Source: DASZQY01 sp036511595 (GTDB taxonomy: Bacteria; Pseudomonadota; Alphaproteobacteria; Rhizobiales; Kaistiaceae). From it: 64,000 nt of DNA. Below the pieces are notes generated by a model that was not told where the DNA came from, made no database searches, and saw nothing but the letters and a program-made list of their open reading frames with translations. The position numbers were made by a program, and so were the translations under genes. Positions 17,720 through 26,057 of the stretch are shown in pieces (positions within the stretch are counted from its first letter, which is position 1; every line of letters begins with the position of its first letter). The stretch covers positions 37,040-101,039 of the forward strand of contig DATCBY010000019.1 of NCBI GenBank assembly GCA_036511595.1. The letters run 5' to 3'.

Positions 17720-18070
17720 ATGCCGAACGTACTTCGTCCCAGTCAGGCGTTGCGCCTCTGGCAGGACGTTGTCTTCGACCTGGTGCGCGACGGCGAGCGC
17801 GACCTGACGCTCCGCCAGATGGCGGTTCTGCTCACCGTCTATCTGGAGCCGCCGCCGCATACCGTCCGCGGCCTCGCCGAGAAGCTCGCCGTCACCAAGC
17901 CGGTAATCACCCGCGCCCTCGACACGATGGGCCGCATGAAGCTGGTCACCCGCCGGCGCGATGCCGCCGATCGCCGCAGCGTGCTCGTCCACCGCACGCT
18001 GGAAGGCTCGCTCGCCGTCGAGCGCCTCGGCGACATCATCGTCGCCCGCCACCGCACCCTGCCGCCGTGA
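17720..18070 (+). CDS. MarR-like winged-helix transcriptional regulator
   Basis: This 116-residue protein has a winged helix-turn-helix: LTLRQMAVLLTVYLEPPPHTVRGLAEKL, then VTKPVITRALDTMGRMKLVTRRRDAADRRSVLVHRT. The last part is the MarR-type wing with the D-R-R motif. It is shorter than typical MarR proteins because the dimerisation helices are reduced. It overlaps the NlpC/P60 gene by 4 nt, so the two are translationally coupled. Its target is unknown; an autoregulated role for this two-gene unit is possible. Confidence 0.8.
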   Translation: MPNVLRPSQALRLWQDVVFDLVRDGERDLTLRQMAVLLTVYLEPPPHTVRGLAEKLAVTKPVITRALDTMGRMKLVTRRRDAADRRSVLVHRTLEGSLAVERLGDIIVARHRTLPP

Positions 18071-18942
18071 TGCTGGAACAAACGCCAATGACTGAAACCC
18101 TCGACCCGCGCCTGCACGCCTACCGCCCCGACCTTGCCGACGCGCGCCTCAAGGGCAAGGTCGCCGCCGCCCGCTTCGTCGCGGGACAACCACACCGCGT
18201 TACCGCCCCGTCGGCGCCCGTCAAGCGCACGCCCGGCGCCGACGCTGCCCTCGATAGCGAGGCGCTGCGCGGCGAAATCTTCACCGTCTTCGACACGGCC
18301 GCCGAGGGGTGGTCGTGGGGCCAGCTCGCCACTGACGGCTACGTCGGCTTCATTCCGACCGATGCGCTGGGATCGCCGGTCCCCGAGCCGACGCACCGCA
18401 TCGCGGCGCTGCACACGTTCGTCTATCCCGGCCCCGACATGAAGCTCCCGGTGACTGCCGCGTTGTCGCTCGGCGCCGCCGTAGCGATCGATCGCGAAGC
18501 CGAAACCCGCGGCACGCGCTATGTCCGCCTCGCCGGCGGGGAAGGGTGGATCGGCGCCGCCCATGCCACCCCGGTCGCAGCAGCCCCCGCCGCTGATTTC
18601 GTCGCCGTCGCGAAGCGCTTCGTCGAGGCGCCGTATCTCTGGGGCGGCCGCACCAGCCTCGGCCTCGATTGCTCCGCGCTCGTCCAGCTTTCGCTGATGA
18701 CCGCAGGCAAGCCCGCCCCGCGCGACACCGACCTGCAGGAAAAGATGGTGGGCAAGCCCGTCGAGAATGGCTTCGTGTCGACACGCCGCGGTGACCTGAT
18801 TTTCTGGAAAGGCCACGTCGCCATTGTGCTCGACAGCGAGACCGTTGTTCATGCCAGCGGCCACCACCTGACGGTCGTCGTCGAACCGCTGGCGACGGCG
18901 CTTGCCCGCATCGGCCCGCCGACTTCGGTCAAACGCCTGTGA
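18067..18942 (+). CDS. NlpC/P60 family peptidoglycan peptidase
   Basis: This protein is about 291 residues long with two bacterial SH3-like regions (about 70-110 and 115-165) and a C-terminal NlpC/P60 cysteine peptidase domain. The catalytic Cys is in LDCSALVQ, the catalytic His in KGHVAIVLD, and the third polar residue is His in HASGHH. Enzymes of this class cut D-Glu to diamino-acid bonds in peptidoglycan stems. No signal peptide is evident, so it may act on imported muropeptides, which fits the neighbouring aminopeptidase. The start is GTG overlapping the regulator stop; ATG 18070 and 18088 are alternatives. Confidence 0.88.
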   Translation: MMLEQTPMTETLDPRLHAYRPDLADARLKGKVAAARFVAGQPHRVTAPSAPVKRTPGADAALDSEALRGEIFTVFDTAAEGWSWGQLATDGYVGFIPTDALGSPVPEPTHRIAALHTFVYPGPDMKLPVTAALSLGAAVAIDREAETRGTRYVRLAGGEGWIGAAHATPVAAAPAADFVAVAKRFVEAPYLWGGRTSLGLDCSALVQLSLMTAGKPAPRDTDLQEKMVGKPVENGFVSTRRGDLIFWKGHVAIVLDSETVVHASGHHLTVVVEPLATALARIGPPTSVKRL

Positions 18943-18945
18943 GAG

Positions 18946-19896
18946 TCAGTAAAGCGCCGTCCGGTCGATTGCGTTCCTGAGCGGCTCACCACGCTCGAAC
19001 GCGGCGATCTGCGCAAGCATCGCGAGCGCCAGCGGAGCCGGATCGCTCCACGCTGCCGCGTGCGGCGTGATGATCACGTTGTCGCGGCCCCACAGCGGAC
19101 TGTCCGGGTCGAGCGGTTCATGCTCGAACACGTCAAGGCTCGCGCCGGCGAGCACACCGCCGTCGAGCGCTGCCACGATATCCTTTTCCAGCTGCGAGCC
19201 GCCACGCCCGCCGTTGACGAGCACTGGCCCGTGCAGCGCCCCGTCCTGCGCCAGCTTCTCGAACAGCGGCATGGCGAGAAGGCCGCGCGTCGCCGGCGTC
19301 AACGGCAGCAGCGAAACGAGGATATCGGTGCGTGCCAGGAATGCGTCGAGCTGCTCGACTCCGTGAAATACCTGCAGGCCGGGAACGTCCGCCGCCGTCC
19401 GCCGCCAGCCCGCGACCTGGTAGCCAAGCCGCATCAGCACCTCGGCGGCGTCGCTGCCAAGCACACCCAGCCCCATGATGCCGACGCGCACATCGCGCGC
19501 TGCCGGTTGGCGCAATTCGTGCCAGGTCCGCGCCCTCTGCTGCGCATCGTAGGCCCGCTGCCGTCGGTGGTGCATTAGCACCTGCAGCGTCACCCACTCG
19601 GTCATGCGTTTGGTCAGGTCCGGGTTGACCACACGCACGATCGGCACGTCCGGCAGGTCGTCGCGGAAAATGAGATGATCGACCCCCGCGCCGAGCGAAA
19701 AGATCGCCCGGAGATTGGGCAGCGCGCGAAACAGGTCCGCCGGCGGACTCCACACCAGCGCGTACGTAATCTCCGCCGGATCGCGAACTTCCGGCGTCAC
19801 GAACACCGGCCGCGCCGGCTCGGCCTGCCGGATGCCTTCCGCCCACGCCGCCATGTCCCAGCCCGTAGCGGCAATCAGGATCGCACCCTCGGCCAT
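18946..19896 (-). CDS. GhrA-like 2-hydroxyacid dehydrogenase (glyoxylate/hydroxypyruvate reductase A)
   Basis: This 316-residue NAD(P)-dependent D-isomer-specific 2-hydroxyacid dehydrogenase has the Rossmann motif GIMGLGVLGSDAAEVL (about 140-155). The catalytic trio is visible: Arg in VNGGRGGSQ, Glu in DVFEHEPLD and His in ITPHAAAWS. TPHAAAWSDP and the short N-terminal domain match the GhrA subgroup, which reduces glyoxylate and hydroxypyruvate. It lies 4 bp after the ABC ATPase gene on the same strand and is probably the last gene of the peptide-transport unit, though no functional link is known. Confidence 0.88.
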   Translation of the reverse strand: MAEGAILIAATGWDMAAWAEGIRQAEPARPVFVTPEVRDPAEITYALVWSPPADLFRALPNLRAIFSLGAGVDHLIFRDDLPDVPIVRVVNPDLTKRMTEWVTLQVLMHHRRQRAYDAQQRARTWHELRQPAARDVRVGIMGLGVLGSDAAEVLMRLGYQVAGWRRTAADVPGLQVFHGVEQLDAFLARTDILVSLLPLTPATRGLLAMPLFEKLAQDGALHGPVLVNGGRGGSQLEKDIVAALDGGVLAGASLDVFEHEPLDPDSPLWGRDNVIITPHAAAWSDPAPLALAMLAQIAAFERGEPLRNAIDRTALY

Positions 19897-19900
19897 GCCG

Positions 19901-21529
19901 CTAATCCGCCACCACGCCTTCCGGCGCGGCCGCGATCTGGAAGGCCGCCGCCATCAGCGCCTTGGTATAGTCGCTCTCCGGCGCGTCGAACACGCGCGCC
20001 GCCGTGCCGCTCTCCACCACCTTGCCGTTCCGCATCACAACGATGTCGTTGGCGAGCGCGCGCACGACCTTGAGGTCGTGGCTGATGAACAGGTACGCGA
20101 GGTTCCGCCGCCGCTGCAGGTCGCGCAACAGGTCGACCACCTGCGCCTGCACGCTCATGTCGAGCGCCGAGGTCGGCTCGTCGAGCATCACGAACTTCGG
20201 CTCCAGCACCATCGCGCGCGCCACCGAAATGCGCTGCCGTTGCCCGCCGGAGAATTCGTGCGGGTAGCGATGGCTGGTGGAGGGGTCAAGCCCCACCTCG
20301 ACCAGCGCCCGCGCCACCCGCGCTTCGCGCTCCGCCGCTGAAATATCAGGCGCATGCACCTTGAGCCCTTCGCCGACGATGTCGCCAACCGACATGCGCG
20401 GGGAAAGCGATCCGTAGGGGTCTTGGAAAACGATCTGCATCTCCCGCCGCAGCGGCCGCATCCCCTTGAAATCGCGGCCGTTTATCGGTTTGCCCAGAAA
20501 GACGATGCGCCCCTCCGACGAGATCAGCCGCATGAGCGCCAGCCCGAGCGTCGTCTTGCCGGAGCCCGATTCGCCGACCACGCCGAGCGTCTGCCCCTCG
20601 CGCACGGCAATATCGACGCCGTCGACCGCCTTGATGTAGCCCACCGTCTTGCGGAAGAAGCCGCGCCGGATCGGGAACCACACCTTGAGCTGGTCCGCCT
20701 GCATCACCACCGGCGCCGCCGCGTCGGAGTGCGGCGGATCGCCCTTCGGCTCCGCCGCCAGGAGGTGCTTGGTGTAAGCATGTTGAGGCGCGGAAAAAAT
20801 CCGCTCCGTCGGCCCCTGCTCGACGATCTTGCCATCGGTCATCACGCACACGCGTTTGGCGATCTTGCGCACGATGCCGAGGTCGTGGGTGATGAACAGC
20901 AGCGCCATGCCGGTCTGTTTCTGCAGGTCGGCAAGCAGCTTCAGGATCTGCGCCTGCACCGTCACGTCGAGCGCTGTCGTCGGCTCGTCGGCGATGAAGA
21001 GGTCCGGCTCGTTGGCGAGCGCCATGGCGATCATCACGCGCTGCCGCTGGCCGCCGGAAAGCTGGTGCGGATAGGCGTTGAGCCGGCTCGCCGCCTCGCG
21101 GATGCCGACCTGCTCCAGCAATTCCAGCACGCGCTTCTTGACGGCGCGCTCATGCATGCCGCGATGGATTTTCAGGATTTCGCCGACCTGCCGTTCGATC
21201 GTGTGCAGCGGGTTGAGCGAGGTCATCGGCTCCTGGAAGACGATGGAAATGTCGTTGCCGCGCACGGCCCGCAGTTCTCGGTCGCTGGCCTTGAGCAGCT
21301 CCTTGCCCTTGAACAGGATCTCGCCGGCCGGGTGGAAGGCCGACGGCGGCAGCAGCTTCATCACCGACAGCGCCGTCACCGATTTGCCGGACCCGGACTC
21401 GCCGACCAGCGCCACCGTCTCGCCCTTGTCAATGTCGAAGCTGGCGCCGGTCACCGCCGTGGTCACCTGGCCGCCCTGGCGAAAGGCGATGCCGAGGTTG
21501 CGGACCGAGAGGAGAGGGGAATCCGCCAA
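19901..21529 (-). CDS. yejF: Oligopeptide-type ABC transporter, fused double ATPase (YejF-like)
   Basis: This 542-residue protein has two complete ABC ATPase domains in tandem, as in YejF and GsiA. Domain 1 has Walker A GESGSGKSVT (about 39-48), signature LSGGQRQRV and Walker B LFIADEPT. Domain 2 has GESGSGKTTLG (about 320), FSGGQRQRISVARA and FVMLDEPTSALD. It powers uptake of peptides through the YejB/YejE permeases encoded upstream. It starts 3 bp after the small secreted protein gene. All catalytic motifs are intact. Confidence 0.94.
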   Translation of the reverse strand: MADSPLLSVRNLGIAFRQGGQVTTAVTGASFDIDKGETVALVGESGSGKSVTALSVMKLLPPSAFHPAGEILFKGKELLKASDRELRAVRGNDISIVFQEPMTSLNPLHTIERQVGEILKIHRGMHERAVKKRVLELLEQVGIREAASRLNAYPHQLSGGQRQRVMIAMALANEPDLFIADEPTTALDVTVQAQILKLLADLQKQTGMALLFITHDLGIVRKIAKRVCVMTDGKIVEQGPTERIFSAPQHAYTKHLLAAEPKGDPPHSDAAAPVVMQADQLKVWFPIRRGFFRKTVGYIKAVDGVDIAVREGQTLGVVGESGSGKTTLGLALMRLISSEGRIVFLGKPINGRDFKGMRPLRREMQIVFQDPYGSLSPRMSVGDIVGEGLKVHAPDISAAEREARVARALVEVGLDPSTSHRYPHEFSGGQRQRISVARAMVLEPKFVMLDEPTSALDMSVQAQVVDLLRDLQRRRNLAYLFISHDLKVVRALANDIVVMRNGKVVESGTAARVFDAPESDYTKALMAAAFQIAAAPEGVVAD

Positions 21530-21532
21530 GCG

Positions 21533-21847
21533 CTAGAGCCCCGTTCCCGATCGTTCGCATTTCCCGCCGGTCTGGTGCATGGCGGCATCGAAATAGTCGA
21601 AGCAGCGGGCGAAATCGCCGAGCTTCGAGTTCCAAAGTGTCACCACCGCCTGCCGGCCGTCGGGCCACGACATCGTCGACATGCCGAGGTATTTCCACCC
21701 GCCGCGTGCCAGCTCGGCCGAGGTCGCGGCCGGGTCGAGTCCCCAGACGCCGGCGCGCGGATCGCCGCCGGAAGTTTCACGTTGCTCGGCGGCAACCGCC
21801 GCTGTCGCCAGCATTGTGAGGCATAACGCCACCCCGATCAGCTTCAT
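21533..21847 (-). CDS. Small secreted protein of unknown function within the yej operon
   Basis: This 104-residue protein begins MKLIGVALCLTMLATAAVAA, a clear Sec signal peptide, leaving a mature domain of about 84 residues. It contains GVWGLDPAATSAELARGGWKYLGMSTMSWPDGR and two cysteines (ARCFDYF and GGKCERS) that could form a disulphide. I do not recognise a family. The start ATG overlaps the yejE stop as ATGA, and yejF follows after 3 bp, so it is translationally embedded in the transporter operon. It may be a periplasmic accessory, but that is inference. Confidence 0.75.
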   Translation of the reverse strand: MKLIGVALCLTMLATAAVAAEQRETSGGDPRAGVWGLDPAATSAELARGGWKYLGMSTMSWPDGRQAVVTLWNSKLGDFARCFDYFDAAMHQTGGKCERSGTGL

Positions 21848-23034
21848 GCGAACGTCTTCCTTGGGTCGAATGCGTCGCGCACCGCCTCGCCGACGAAGAT
21901 CAGCAGCGACAGCATGATCGAGATGGAGAAGAAGCCGGTCAGCCCCAGCCACGGCGCGTGGATATTGTCCTTGCCCTGCGCCAGCAGTTCGCCCAGCGAC
22001 GGCGAGCCGACCGGCAGGCCGAAGCCGAGGAAGTCGAGCGAGGTCAGGGTCGTGATCGAGCCGTTGAGGATGAACGGCAGGAAGGTCAGCGTCGCCACCA
22101 TGGCGTTTGGCAGCAGGTGGCGGAACATGATCGTCCGGTTCGAGACGCCGAGCGCCCGCGCCGCGTTGATGTATTCAAAATTCCGCCCGCGCAGGAATTC
22201 GGCGCGCACCACGCCGACCAGCGACACCCACGAGAACAGCAGCAGGATGCCGAGCAGGACCCAGAAGCTCGGCGCGATCACCGACGAGATAATGAGCAAC
22301 AGGTAAAGCGCCGGGATAGACGTCCATATCTCGATGAAGCGCTGGAAACCGAGGTCGATCCAGCCGCCGAAGTAGCCCTGCACCGCGCCCGCCGCCACCC
22401 CGATTGCCGAGGAAATGATAGCGAGCGTCAGCCCGAACAGCACGGAGATGCGGAAGCCGTAAATCAGCCGCGCTACCACGTCGCGGCCTTGGTCGTCGGT
22501 GCCCAGCCAGTTCCAGTTGCCGATCGTGCAGTTCGGGTCGTCGGTTTTCAGCGGGTAGGCCGAGCAGCGCTGCTCCAGCGACATCATCCACCACGGCTTC
22601 GCCGGCGCCGGCGTGGCGATTTCGTTGTTCACCGTCCGGTACGAGTAGCGGATCGCCGGCCAGATTTCCCAGCCGTTGCTCTGGATCTCGTTCTGGATAT
22701 ACGGATCGCGATAGTCGGTGGTGGCGAGGAAACCGCCGAACTTCGCTTCCGGATAGTCGACCAGCGCCGGGAAGAGAATCTCTCCCTTGTAGGAGACGAT
22801 GACCGGCCGGTCGTTGGAGATGAGTTCCGCGAACAGCGACAGCACGAAGAGCACCAGGAAGATGAACAGCGACCACGTTCCGCGCCGGTTCTTGCGGAAG
22901 TTGGCGAGGCGCCGCTGGTTGATCGGCGAAAGCCCAAAGCGCTGGCGGCGCGGCGGCGGCGCCGTCTGCCCCGCCGCCGGCGCGATCGTTTCCAGTCTCT
23001 CGCGGTGCAGCTTGTCGTCGAGCTTGGCGTCCAT
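21844..23034 (-). CDS. yejE: Peptide ABC transporter permease YejE
   Basis: This 396-residue inner-membrane permease of the DppC/OppC type carries a large periplasmic insert after the first helix, with the typical NWLGTDDQGRDVVARLIYGFR segment before the transport domain. The EAA loop is recognisable (EYINAARALGVSNRTIMFRHLLPNA). The N-terminus is cytoplasmic with a basic RRQRFGLSPINQRRLANFRKN stretch. The ATG at 23034 is preferred over an in-frame start inside yejB because GAGGT is well placed upstream. It pairs with YejB. Confidence 0.93.
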   Translation of the reverse strand: MDAKLDDKLHRERLETIAPAAGQTAPPPRRQRFGLSPINQRRLANFRKNRRGTWSLFIFLVLFVLSLFAELISNDRPVIVSYKGEILFPALVDYPEAKFGGFLATTDYRDPYIQNEIQSNGWEIWPAIRYSYRTVNNEIATPAPAKPWWMMSLEQRCSAYPLKTDDPNCTIGNWNWLGTDDQGRDVVARLIYGFRISVLFGLTLAIISSAIGVAAGAVQGYFGGWIDLGFQRFIEIWTSIPALYLLLIISSVIAPSFWVLLGILLLFSWVSLVGVVRAEFLRGRNFEYINAARALGVSNRTIMFRHLLPNAMVATLTFLPFILNGSITTLTSLDFLGFGLPVGSPSLGELLAQGKDNIHAPWLGLTGFFSISIMLSLLIFVGEAVRDAFDPRKTFA

Positions 23035-23039
23035 CGATC

Positions 23040-24170
23040 TCAGACCTCGCGCGTCTCGAAATCGATTCTGGGATCGATCCACGTGTAGGTCAGGTCGGAG
23101 ATGAGGTTCACCACCAGCCCCATCAGCGAGAAGATGTAGAGCGTCGCGAAGACCACCGGATAGTCGCGGTTCAGCACCGACTCGAAACCGAGGAGGCCAA
23201 GCCCATCGAGCGAGAAGATCGTCTCGATGAGCAGGGCGCCGGCGAAGAACGCCCCGATGAAGGCGCCCGGAAAGCCGGCGATCACGATCAGCATGGCGTT
23301 GCGGAAAACGTGGCCGTAGAGCACTTGCCGCTCGTTCAGGCCCTTGGCCCTAGCCGTCACCACGTACTGCTTGCGGATTTCGTCGAGGAACGAGTTCTTG
23401 GTGAGCAGCGTCGTCGTCGCGAAGGCGGAGAGCGCCATGGCGGTCAGCGGCAGCGCCAGGTGCCAGAAATAATCGGCGAGCGCCGCCGGGTTGGTCACCC
23501 ACTGCCAGAACGGCATCTTGACGTATCGATCCGACCACAGACCGCGCAGCGGAAAGAGGTCCCAGAACGATCCACCCGCGAACAGGATGATGAGCAGGAT
23601 GGCGAACAGGAACCCCGGGATGGCGTAGCCGACGATGATGACCGCCGATGTCCAGGTATCGAAGCGGGTCCCGTCCTTGACCGCCTTGCGGATGCCGAGC
23701 GGAATCGAGATGGCATAGGAGAGGAGCGTCATCCACAGGCCAAGCGAGATCGACACCGGCATCTTCTCGCCGATCAGCTTCAGCACGCTGATGTCGCGGA
23801 AGTAGCTGTCGCCGAAATCGAAGCGCGCATAGTTCCACAGCATCAGGCCGAAGCGTTCGAGCGGCGGCTTGTCGAAGCCGAACTGCTTTTCCAGCTTCTT
23901 GATGAACTCCGGGTCGAGCCCTTGCGCGCCGCGGTATTTCGAGTTGATCGCCTCGTCGGAGGCCACGTTGGTCTTGCCCTGCACGCCGCTGAAGTCGCCG
24001 CCCCCGCCGGTGATGCGCGACGTCGCGCTGACGTCGGCTCCTTCCAGTTGCGCGATGACGCGCTCGACCGGCCCGCCCGGCGCGAACTGCACCACCAGGA
24101 AGCTGATCGCCATGATCCCGATGACCGTCGGGATGATGAGCAGGATGCGGCGGAGGATGTAAGCGGCCAT
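23040..24170 (-). CDS. yejB: Peptide ABC transporter permease YejB
   Basis: This 376-residue permease of the DppB/OppB type has the family N-terminus MAAYILRRILLIIPTVIGI. It then has the YejB-type insert containing SRITGGGGDFSG and the YRGAQGLDPEFIKKLEKQFGFDKP segment. The core has the EAA-like loop QYVVTARAKGLNERQVLYGHVFRNA and the ending YPVVFATLYIFSLMGLVVNLISDLTYTWIDPRIDF. It is 3 bp downstream of the second binding-protein gene. Together with YejE and YejF it makes a complete importer. Confidence 0.94.
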   Translation of the reverse strand: MAAYILRRILLIIPTVIGIMAISFLVVQFAPGGPVERVIAQLEGADVSATSRITGGGGDFSGVQGKTNVASDEAINSKYRGAQGLDPEFIKKLEKQFGFDKPPLERFGLMLWNYARFDFGDSYFRDISVLKLIGEKMPVSISLGLWMTLLSYAISIPLGIRKAVKDGTRFDTWTSAVIIVGYAIPGFLFAILLIILFAGGSFWDLFPLRGLWSDRYVKMPFWQWVTNPAALADYFWHLALPLTAMALSAFATTTLLTKNSFLDEIRKQYVVTARAKGLNERQVLYGHVFRNAMLIVIAGFPGAFIGAFFAGALLIETIFSLDGLGLLGFESVLNRDYPVVFATLYIFSLMGLVVNLISDLTYTWIDPRIDFETREV

Positions 24171-24173
24171 CGG

Positions 24174-26057
24174 TTAGCCCGTATACCCGATCGCCGCGGC
24201 GCGGTCGCGGTCGAACCACCACGTCGTCTCCGGCGAGAAAGCGTAGTCCGGCTTGATTGGCGCGTGGCCGAAGATGTTCCAGTAGGCGGTGCGGTGGTTG
24301 GCGAGATACCACGCCGGCGTCCAGTAGTGTCGCGCCCGCACCACCCGGTCGATGACGCGCGTGATGGCGATGAGATCGTCGCGCGTGGTGACGGCAGGCA
24401 ACTTCGCCAGCACTGCGTCAATCGCTGGTTCCTTGATGCCGGCGTAGTTGCGACTGCCGTCCTGGTCGGCGGCGTGTGACGAGTAGAACTGCTGCAGCCC
24501 GTCGATCGGCGTCGCCGGCAGGTTGAATGCCGCCATGATGATGTCGAAGTCGAAGCCGTTCTGCCGTGCCTGGTATTGCGCCGGGTCCGTCTCGCGCACG
24601 GTGGCGCTGATGCCGAGCGCCTTGAGGTTGGCGACATAGGGCGTCAGCACGCGCTCGAACGCCTGCGCGTCGATCAGGAATTCGACCTCGAACGGCGCCG
24701 CCTCGTCGTCGACGAGGTCGGTGCCGATCTGCTTCCAGCCGGCGGCGGTAAGCAGGTCGAAAGCCTGCTTGAGCAGCTTGCGGTCGCGCCCGGTGCCGTC
24801 GCTCTTCGGCGGCACGAACGGCGTGGCGAAGACTTCCGGCGGTAGCGTCGCGCGGAACGGTTCGAGCAGCGCCAGTTCCGTCGGCCCCGGCGCAGCACTC
24901 GCGGCAAAATCGGAATTGCCGAACAGCGAGGCAAGTCGTGCGTACGAGCCAAAGAAGAGATTGGGGTTCGACCACTCGAAATCGAAGCACAGCCCAAGCG
25001 CCAGCCGCGTGCGCGGGTCGGCGAGCTTCTTCCGCCGCGCGTTCATGTAGAAGCCCTGGATCGTCGGGTAGCGCTCGCTGGCGAACTCGGTCGTCTTCTT
25101 CACCTTGCCGCTGGTCAGCGCCGGGAAGTCGTAGCCCTGCGCCCAGGTGATCGAGGTGAACTCCTCGCGGAAGGTGATGTCGCCTTTCTTGAAGGCCTCG
25201 AACGCCGCCTGCCGCTCGCTGAAGAAGTCGATGCGGATGATGTCGAAGTTGTTGAAGCCGACGTTGACCGGCAGGTCCTTGCCCCAGTAGTCGGCGACGC
25301 GCTCGTATTCGATGAAGCGCCCGGGGCCGAGGTTGCCGGCCTTGTACGGTCCGGAGCCCAGTGGCGCATCGAGCGACGAAGAGTCGAACGGCTGCGCCGT
25401 GTAGTACGCTTTGGAGAAGATCGGACAGTCGCCCGCTACGGAGAGGATCGTCTGCCGCGTTTTGTCGGCCGACAAATTCACCGAGAGAGTGTGCGCGTCG
25501 GTGGCGACCGCGCTTGCCATCGCCGTAAGCGGCTCGGCAATTTCCGGATGGCCCTTCTCCTTCAGCAGCATCAGCGAGAACGCGGCATCGTTTGCCGTTA
25601 GCGCCGTGCCGTCGTGGAAGCGCGCCTCGGGCCGCAGGTGAAAGGTGTAGGTCGAAAGATCGTCCGACACGTCGACCGTCCCGGCCACCAGCCCGTACAC
25701 GGCGTCCGGCTCGTCGGCGGCCCGCGTCATCAGCGTATCGAACAGGAATTCGATGCGCGGCGGCGCTGCGCCCTTCAGCACGTAGCCGTTCAGCGTATTG
25801 AAGGTCTCGGTCGATTCGTTGCGGCCGGTATTGGGCGGCTGGAAATTCATCCGCCCGCCCTTCGACGCCCCGGCGTTGGCGTAGTCGAATTGCTTGAAGT
25901 CCGGCGGATATTTGAGATCGCCGAAGATCGACAGGCCGTGCAGCCCGCTCTTGCCCGCCGCCCGCGCGAATGGCGCCAGCGTCGATTGCAGCGCCACCGC
26001 TCCGGCAAGCTGGAGCGCGCCGCGCCGCGTCAGCCCGGGCAGGCGGCCAGTGGTCAT
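24174..26057 (-). CDS. Oligopeptide-binding protein (YejA-like, SBP family 5), second copy
   Basis: This 627-residue extracellular solute-binding protein of family 5 begins at MTTGRLPGLTRRGALQLAG, where the TRRGALQ pattern followed by a hydrophobic stretch looks like a Tat signal. The mature part opens HGLSIFGDLKYPPDFKQFDYANAGASKGGRM, the YejA hallmark, and contains LGSGPYKAGNLGPGRFIEYERV. The ATG overlaps the stop of the first binding-protein gene (ATGA). The frame is open far upstream, but that stretch is antisense shadow. It probably delivers a related or different peptide set to YejBEF. Confidence 0.9.
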   Translation of the reverse strand: MTTGRLPGLTRRGALQLAGAVALQSTLAPFARAAGKSGLHGLSIFGDLKYPPDFKQFDYANAGASKGGRMNFQPPNTGRNESTETFNTLNGYVLKGAAPPRIEFLFDTLMTRAADEPDAVYGLVAGTVDVSDDLSTYTFHLRPEARFHDGTALTANDAAFSLMLLKEKGHPEIAEPLTAMASAVATDAHTLSVNLSADKTRQTILSVAGDCPIFSKAYYTAQPFDSSSLDAPLGSGPYKAGNLGPGRFIEYERVADYWGKDLPVNVGFNNFDIIRIDFFSERQAAFEAFKKGDITFREEFTSITWAQGYDFPALTSGKVKKTTEFASERYPTIQGFYMNARRKKLADPRTRLALGLCFDFEWSNPNLFFGSYARLASLFGNSDFAASAAPGPTELALLEPFRATLPPEVFATPFVPPKSDGTGRDRKLLKQAFDLLTAAGWKQIGTDLVDDEAAPFEVEFLIDAQAFERVLTPYVANLKALGISATVRETDPAQYQARQNGFDFDIIMAAFNLPATPIDGLQQFYSSHAADQDGSRNYAGIKEPAIDAVLAKLPAVTTRDDLIAITRVIDRVVRARHYWTPAWYLANHRTAYWNIFGHAPIKPDYAFSPETTWWFDRDRAAAIGYTG